Assembly: GCA_900546365.1 (NCBI GenBank)
Contig: URCF01000022.1
Location: 1-14,947, forward strand
Reading direction: 5' to 3'
DNA: 14,947 nt
Source of the DNA: an uncultured Porphyromonadaceae bacterium
GTDB lineage: Bacteria; Bacteroidota; Bacteroidia; Bacteroidales; Muribaculaceae
Translations under genes and position numbers: made by a program
The notes under the pieces: generated by a model
What the model was told of the DNA's origin: nothing
Databases searched by the model: none
What the model saw: only the letters and a program-made list of their open reading frames with translations
In this document: positions 14,245 through 14,947 of the stretch, piece by piece
Layout of the letters: each line of letters starts with the position of its first letter
Numbering within the stretch: the first letter of the stretch is position 1

Positions 14245-14808
14245 ATGATTACCATTGTTTACGCCAATCCCAACCCCGACAGCTTCAATCACCATATACT
14301 TGAAGCCATCACAACCGAACTCACAGCCAACGGCCGCGACTACAATGTGATTGACCTCTATGCCGACCAGTTCAACCCCGTGCTGACAATGGCCGATATG
14401 GAGAAATCTTTTCACGGAAAGCCGTGCGATGACCTCACCGACCGCTATCAGAAAATGCTGCGCAACACCGGCAAGCTGATTCTCATATTCCCGATATGGT
14501 GGGGGATGATGCCGGCCATGATCAAAGGGTTTGTGGACAAAGTGTTCACCAAAGGTATAATCTACGACACCGCCCCTGAGGGAGCATTGCTGCCGATGCT
14601 CAGCATCGGGCCGTGCACCATCATCACCACCTCGCAGGAGGATAGCGCGGAGCTGGACACATTCTTCAACAGCGTATTCATCCCTCAGGTGCTGAACCCC
14701 GTCGGAATCAACCGTGTGACATGGCGCAACTGCGACCATGTAGAGAGCTCCGAACCCACTCACCGAAAGGCATTTGTGGACGAAATACTACTACAAGTGG
14801 CACAGTAA
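14245..14808 (+). CDS. NAD(P)H-dependent oxidoreductase, flavodoxin-like fold
   Basis: This 187-residue protein belongs to the flavodoxin-fold NAD(P)H dehydrogenase family (quinone reductase/KefF/MdaB-like), soluble FMN- or FAD-binding enzymes that reduce quinones or related compounds by two electrons. The first strand and phosphate loop are ITIVYANPNPDSFNHHI (2-18). FPIWWGMMPAMIKGFVDKVF (82-101) is the family hallmark, and the rest fits the fold. The start is the ATG at 14245, because the protein then opens directly with the first beta strand. A TTG at 14203 would add 14 residues read from the palindrome. It is separated from the GntR gene by 79 bases and followed by its own terminator, so it may be a separate unit. 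Induction by electrophiles or quinones would be typical, but no regulator gene is adjacent apart from the GntR gene. Confidence 0.88.
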   Translation: MITIVYANPNPDSFNHHILEAITTELTANGRDYNVIDLYADQFNPVLTMADMEKSFHGKPCDDLTDRYQKMLRNTGKLILIFPIWWGMMPAMIKGFVDKVFTKGIIYDTAPEGALLPMLSIGPCTIITTSQEDSAELDTFFNSVFIPQVLNPVGINRVTWRNCDHVESSEPTHRKAFVDEILLQVAQ

Positions 14809-14845
14809 CAGATTTTTACATTACTCAAAAATAAGGTTAAACAAG

Positions 14846-14880
14846 ACGGCAGCGATTAAACCAAATCGCGCCGTTTTTGT
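14846..14880 (+). terminator. Intrinsic terminator after the oxidoreductase gene
   Basis: ACGGC at 14846-14850 and GCGATT at 14852-14857 (one bulged A) pair with AATCGC at 14864-14869 and GCCGT at 14870-14874. TTTT then follows the stem, whose last T begins a run of five. It lies about 40 bases after the stop codon. Confidence 0.8.
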
Positions 14881-14938
14881 CATATAGTCGTACATACAGA
14901 AAAAATAACTAAACAATAATAATTAAATATATTACTTT

Positions 14939-14947
14939 ATGAAAAAG
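14939..14947 (+). CDS. Possible start of the next gene, cut by the window end
   Basis: ATG AAA AAG is the last thing in the window, preceded by about 55 very A/T-rich bases with no stop or competing gene, as is usual before a Bacteroidota start codon. M-K-K is a common beginning of exported proteins. Only three codons are visible, so no product can be named. Confidence 0.35.

Noticed and set aside
1..14947. tRNA, rRNA, insertion sequence or prophage genes
   Set aside because: No cloverleaf, rRNA core sequence, transposase or phage protein was recognised on either strand, and gene composition looks uniform.

Overview
The window reads as ordinary chromosomal core DNA from a member of the Bacteroidota, most likely Bacteroidales and possibly Muribaculaceae (the family is inference). 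The evidence is Bacteroidota-type promoters (TTTG, about 20 bases, TAnnTTTG) in front of four transcription units, the near absence of Shine-Dalgarno sites, an exbB-exbD-exbD-tonB cluster with two long ExbD proteins, a Na+-NQR operon, and ABC-2 and GntR/YtrA-type proteins of the kind common in that phylum. I see no rRNA, tRNA, CRISPR array, insertion sequence or phage gene.

Layout. 1-168: a hairpin and then the promoter of the ribosomal operon. 169-1287 (+): rpsF-rpsR-rplI (bS6, bS18, bL9). 1288-1545: a convergent intergenic region with a hairpin behind rplI, an unusual array of nine 9-bp units whose orientation flips part-way, and a terminator for the opposing operon. 1546-4773 (-): exbB, two exbD genes and tonB, transcribed right to left. 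4774-5186: a divergent regulatory region carrying promoters for exbB and nqrA. 5187-11080 (+): nqrABCDEF, the complete sodium-pumping NADH:quinone oxidoreductase, with its Fe-S, FAD, NADH and covalent-FMN motifs visible. 11097-11161: a 22-bp hairpin followed by AT-rich 9-mers resembling those of the first intergenic array. 11294-14165 (+): a putative four-gene operon of a secreted TraB/GumN-family protein, an ABC ATPase, its membrane partner and a small GntR/YtrA-type repressor, with a perfect palindrome at the expected transcription start. 14245-14808 (+): a flavodoxin-fold NAD(P)H oxidoreductase preceded by a long imperfect palindrome and followed by a terminator. The last nine bases are probably the start of another gene.

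How the genes work together. NQR oxidises NADH, reduces quinone and exports Na+. The divergent Exb/TonB cluster uses an ion gradient to drive outer-membrane transport, so an energy-producing and an energy-consuming membrane machine share one control region. The GntR protein probably controls its own operon through the palindrome at 11235-11258. I did not find a convincing wholly new system. The best leads are this putative repressor-operator circuit with a TraB/GumN-like gene at its head, the 9-bp phased repeats in two intergenic regions, a strong Shine-Dalgarno-like site in front of rpsR, and the palindrome before the oxidoreductase gene.
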